NCBI GenBank assembly: GCA_903854365.1
Contig: CAINWE010000349.1
Span: forward strand, 1 to 9,481
DNA: 9,481 nucleotides
Origin: Oligoflexia bacterium
Lineage (GTDB): Bacteria > Bdellovibrionota > UBA1018
Direction of reading: 5' to 3'
Shown: piece by piece, positions 6,972 to 9,481 of the stretch
Position numbering within the stretch: position 1 is the stretch's first letter
How the letters are laid out: the number at the start of each line of letters is the position of its first letter
Program-made: the position numbers and the translations under genes
Notes under the pieces: model-generated
Seen by the model: only the letters and a program-made list of their open reading frames with translations
Database searches by the model: none
Told to the model about the DNA's origin: nothing

Positions 6972-7001
6972 GGTAAGGTCAATTAAAAATTGACGTTTAC
7001 C
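6972..7001. repeat. Inverted repeat, candidate operator or hairpin
   Basis: GTCAATT (6978-6984) and AATTGAC (6988-6994) are perfect 7-bp arms around AAA. They are flanked by outer arms GGTAA (6972-6976) and TTACC (6997-7001) with a one-base asymmetry. The palindrome supplies a TTGAC -35-like hexamer on both strands, so a protein bound here could affect both divergent promoters. Confidence 0.6.
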
Positions 7002-7015
7002 CGTGTGGACCCGGC

Positions 7016-7028
7016 ATGTAGACTACAT
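7016..7028. repeat. 13-bp palindrome directly before the kinase start
   Basis: ATGTAGACTACAT is a perfect 6-bp inverted repeat around a single A. It ends 5 bp before the kinase ATG at 7034, where it occupies the place a ribosome binding site would normally take. It could be an operator, or a short RNA fold limiting translation; the function is inferred. Confidence 0.5.
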
Positions 7029-7033
7029 CGAAG

Positions 7034-9058
7034 ATGTCTCAATCTCAGCTTTTCTCGACCGGAAAAGGATCACTCAGGCAGCGCATCATGACTTCTGTTG
7101 GAGCTATGGTGCTTCTGTCACTTCTCGGTTCTGGCTGGAGTCTCTATCGGATGACTGAGGTGAACCGCCTTTTGGAGGGAATGAATCATGTCTACATTCC
7201 CCTCGGGCGCCTTTTTGCGCAGATTCAGTCCGACGCTGAGATTTTTCACCGCGAACTTGAGCGTTGTCTGGGATACACTCATTGGAAAGATCCGAACTGG
7301 AGGCCGAAGTCGGTGCCTCCTTGGATTCAAGAAGTTTTGTCTCACGAGCTTAAAAGAGCGAGTGAACTCCTCAGTAATGATTCAGAATGGGCAAATACTG
7401 AAGCGCAACAAAGGTGGAACCTTTGGGCATCTCAAATTTTGCAGAAATTAGAAGATCTGAATTCTCAGGCAGGTCAACTTTACCAGGCCTTGTCGGCTAA
7501 AAACGAGAGTGCCGCGGGAGAGATTTATCCTAAGTGGACAGCGAGTTTAGAAGAGTGGAAGCGACAACTTCAGTGGGGCGCGGCAGAATATGAGCGCTCG
7601 CTGCGTCTGAACTTTTCTGCTACGGAGAATCGGGTTTCGGATTTGAGAATGAATCTGGAGCTGGTTTTGGTCATTGTGGTGGTTCTGTCTTTATTTCTAT
7701 TGTGGTTAGGGGAGAGAGCTTTTCGGCCGTTGGGCGAACTTACTCTCCTGGCTAGAGAGATTACGCGTCGAGGACTAAGAAAAGAAGATAAGCTGCTTTT
7801 GCCTGAGATTCCTCTCTCCCGTTTAGATGAGGTCAGTCAGCTTGCTCGGGAGTTTCACCGGATGGCTACAGCTCTGATTGAGCGAGAAATGACCGTGGAG
7901 AGTCAGCAAAAACGGCTACAAGAGCAGAATCGACTTCTGCGGTCGATGGGAGAATTGAATCAGAATATTTTGAACAGTATTGATTCCGTATTGATTGTAA
8001 CTGATCTTCAAGGGCTTGTGACGAAATGCAATCCGGGTGCTCTCCGTTGGTTGGCAGTTTCTGAGGAAGAGTTGGTGGGGTCCGAAATTTCGATCTGGAA
8101 ACAACTTCAAACAGTCGTGAGTGGCCGCTGGGAAGGGGTTCTTCCCTTCATGGATTTGGAGCAATGGGATGCGGCAATGCGCATCGGACCGGCCACGGTG
8201 CAGGGGCGAATTTGGGGCGGGCAGCTGATGCCTCTTCGAGAAGAGGGCGGAGAGGCTCATGGAGCGATCTGGGTGTTGGATGATTTGACGGATGAAGTCG
8301 ACCTTCAAGAGCGACTTCGGCAGGCTGAAAATCTAGCTGCTGTGGGGAGAATGTCAGCTCAAGTAGCGCATGAGGTGAGAAATCCTCTGCATTCCATCGG
8401 TCTTGAGGCCGAAATGGCTGCTGAGACGGCTGCCCAGTTGGATCATGAGCCCTTAAGGGGTTCGTTGCAGTCGATTCTTGCGTCAGTGGATCGCCTTCAA
8501 AAAATTACTGAAAACTACCTTAAATTGACCCGGCTTTCCGGGGGGCGCAAAACTCGGGTGAATCTGCTGGAGGTTTTGAACTCGGTGCTCTCTACGTATG
8601 CCCCGGTTTGTCAGGATCAGGGAGTTGAAGTTGAGGTTCACTTTGAACAGCGGGCAAGTCTCGTGACTTGGGCAGATGGAGATTTGTTGGAGCAGGTTTT
8701 GGGGAATTTGCTCAGGAATTCACTGCAGGCGTTGGAAGACCAGAAGCTCGTCGAAAAACCCAGGGTCAAATGGTCGATCGGGAATACTGAGAGGGGCGAC
8801 CTTTGGTTGCGCATTGAGGATAATGGCCCGGGTGTGCCCACAGAGATCAAGGAAAAATTATTTACTCCTTTTTTTACGACTCGGGCTCAGGGTACTGGTT
8901 TAGGCCTCTCATTTGTTAAGAAAGTGATTGAGGACCACGGTGGTCAGATTAGTCACCTGACGACTGAGGGAGTTTCAGGTGGTCTGCGGGGTGCGTGTTT
9001 CGAGATTCGTTTGCCTCTGAAGGAAGTGGTACGTGAAGAAAATACTATTAGTCGATGA
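7034..9058 (+). CDS. Membrane-bound PAS-domain sensor histidine kinase
   Basis: This is the sensor of a two-component system: it autophosphorylates on His and passes phosphate to the partner encoded just downstream. The 674 residues run: membrane helix at about 19-38; periplasmic, mostly helical sensing region (about 40-205, four-helix-bundle style); second membrane helix (about 207-227); HAMP linker (about 228-282); short coiled segment; PAS domain (about 305-420); HisKA domain with H446 in AQVAHEVRNPL. The ATPase domain follows, with N562 in the N box, DNGPG (596-600), FTPFFTT (610-616) and GTGLGLS (620-626). All catalytic boxes are intact. ATG 7034 is the first start after an in-frame TAG at 7019 and keeps the basic residues before helix 1, but has no clear Shine-Dalgarno. 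The NtrB-like layout fits an NtrC-type partner. The signal sensed is unknown. Confidence 0.93.
   Translation: MSQSQLFSTGKGSLRQRIMTSVGAMVLLSLLGSGWSLYRMTEVNRLLEGMNHVYIPLGRLFAQIQSDAEIFHRELERCLGYTHWKDPNWRPKSVPPWIQEVLSHELKRASELLSNDSEWANTEAQQRWNLWASQILQKLEDLNSQAGQLYQALSAKNESAAGEIYPKWTASLEEWKRQLQWGAAEYERSLRLNFSATENRVSDLRMNLELVLVIVVVLSLFLLWLGERAFRPLGELTLLAREITRRGLRKEDKLLLPEIPLSRLDEVSQLAREFHRMATALIEREMTVESQQKRLQEQNRLLRSMGELNQNILNSIDSVLIVTDLQGLVTKCNPGALRWLAVSEEELVGSEISIWKQLQTVVSGRWEGVLPFMDLEQWDAAMRIGPATVQGRIWGGQLMPLREEGGEAHGAIWVLDDLTDEVDLQERLRQAENLAAVGRMSAQVAHEVRNPLHSIGLEAEMAAETAAQLDHEPLRGSLQSILASVDRLQKITENYLKLTRLSGGRKTRVNLLEVLNSVLSTYAPVCQDQGVEVEVHFEQRASLVTWADGDLLEQVLGNLLRNSLQALEDQKLVEKPRVKWSIGNTERGDLWLRIEDNGPGVPTEIKEKLFTPFFTTRAQGTGLGLSFVKKVIEDHGGQISHLTTEGVSGGLRGACFEIRLPLKEVVREENTISR
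9021..9026 (+). promoter_or_regulatory. Ribosome binding site of the response regulator gene
   Basis: AGGAAG lies inside the 3' end of the kinase gene with 6 bp between it and the GTG at 9033. It supports the GTG start and translational coupling to the kinase. Confidence 0.65.
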
Positions 9059-9481
9059 TGATCCACAGTCGTTAGAATCTACTGGGAAAATTTTAGAGTA
9101 TGCCGGATATCATATTACAACGGCCATGGATGGGCAGAGTGCTCTAGAGAAAGTTCGTCCGAGTGCGCAGCCGTCCGGTCCGCCATTTGACTTGGTGATT
9201 AGCGATGTGAGAATGCCTCGCTTGGGGGGCTTAGAGTTTTTGCGGGCTTTAGCGCTCTGTAGCGACGCAATTCCAGTCATTTTAATGACAGCGTTTGGTC
9301 GGGTTGAGGATGCGGTTTGGGCAATGAAGCTGGGCGCGGTAGATTTTTTGACCAAACCTTTCAAGAGGCAGGCGCTTTTGACTGCTGTTGAGTCCGCTCT
9401 GAGTCGCTCGGCGAAGAATCAGAGTCAACGCATCATTTCAGCGGCAGGAGGGAGTGCAGACGTCGCCGGGCGAGATTCGGA
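9033..9481 (+). CDS. Response regulator, receiver domain (3' end outside window), probably NtrC type
   Basis: The gene starts at GTG 9033, overlaps the kinase by 26 bp, and runs off the right edge after 149 codons. The receiver domain is complete: acidic cluster D8-D9-D10 after KKILLV, phosphoacceptor D58 in LVISDVRMP, T86 in LMTAFG, and K108 in DFLTKPF. LMTAFG, the spacing and the KPF end are typical of NtrC-family receivers (family knowledge). Residues after about 125 look like a linker leading to an output domain, expected to be AAA+ plus helix-turn-helix but not visible here. Overlap with the kinase makes the pair a cognate unit. It may regulate the divergent GT87/USP operon, but this is inference from position only. 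Confidence 0.9.
   Translation, partial: MKKILLVDDDPQSLESTGKILEYAGYHITTAMDGQSALEKVRPSAQPSGPPFDLVISDVRMPRLGGLEFLRALALCSDAIPVILMTAFGRVEDAVWAMKLGAVDFLTKPFKRQALLTAVESALSRSAKNQSQRIISAAGGSADVAGRDS

Larger units (their letters stand above)
6945..7033. promoter_or_regulatory. Divergent control region between the GT87/USP operon and the two-component operon
   Basis: These 89 bp hold the promoters of both divergent operons and two palindromes (listed separately). A -35-like TTGACC reads leftward from 6982 to 6977, with GAATAC (6959-6954) 17 bp further, a poor -10. TTGACG reads rightward at 6990-6995, without a convincing -10 at normal spacing. No sigma-54 type GG/GC pair was found. Confidence 0.5.

Noticed and set aside
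6996..7030. Sigma-54 promoter for the two-component operon
   Set aside because: No GG and GC pair at -24/-12 spacing was found in the region.

Overview
The window reads as two unequal blocks from different genomic backgrounds. Bases 1 to about 750 are GC-rich (41 of 60 bases are G or C at 421-480). They hold the 3' half of an inositol-catabolism gene (iolB) and the end of a convergent gene, both looking like Rhodobacteraceae-type alphaproteobacterial sequence. From about 755 on, the sequence is markedly less GC-rich (22 of 60 at 781-840) and carries what look like Bdellovibrionota/Oligoflexia-type genes. The change falls inside one open reading frame (402-1415, minus), whose first half is a TonB-like protein and whose second half belongs to the alphaproteobacterial block. 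A chimeric assembly or ligation is the likeliest explanation, and a recent transfer is the alternative. The taxonomic assignments are inferred from protein style and composition; no search was run.

Main block, left to right. A minus-strand pair encodes an unrecognised 427-residue protein with a C-terminal coiled coil (1463-2746), followed by the TonB-like gene. Divergent from this pair is metG (2833-4434, plus), a methionyl-tRNA synthetase of the short type with an altered HIGH motif. Converging on metG, with a 132-bp tail-to-tail overlap, is a minus-strand pair: a polytopic membrane protein resembling GT87/DUF2029 glycosyltransferases (5736-6944), then a 463-residue predicted lipoprotein (4303-5694). 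Divergent from that pair is a two-component system: a membrane PAS histidine kinase (7034-9058) and the receiver domain of its response regulator (9033 to the right edge, GTG start, 26-bp overlap).

The highlight is the lipoprotein at 4303-5694. It carries the complete signature of a ubiquitin-specific protease (peptidase family C19): a Cys box, a QHDSAEYL motif, a His box, and an Asp in correct register after the Trp of the His box. Only two cysteines occur in the whole protein, the predicted lipidated one and the catalytic one. Ubiquitin is absent from nearly all bacteria, so an envelope-anchored deubiquitinase-fold enzyme suggests an activity directed at eukaryotic (host or prey) proteins, or a bacterial ubiquitin-like substrate. 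It sits downstream of the glycosyltransferase-like gene in a probable operon. The 89-bp region between that operon and the kinase gene contains two palindromes, candidate operators for shared control.

No rRNA, tRNA, CRISPR array, insertion sequence or convincing rho-independent terminator was seen. All intergenic gaps in the window are under 100 bp.
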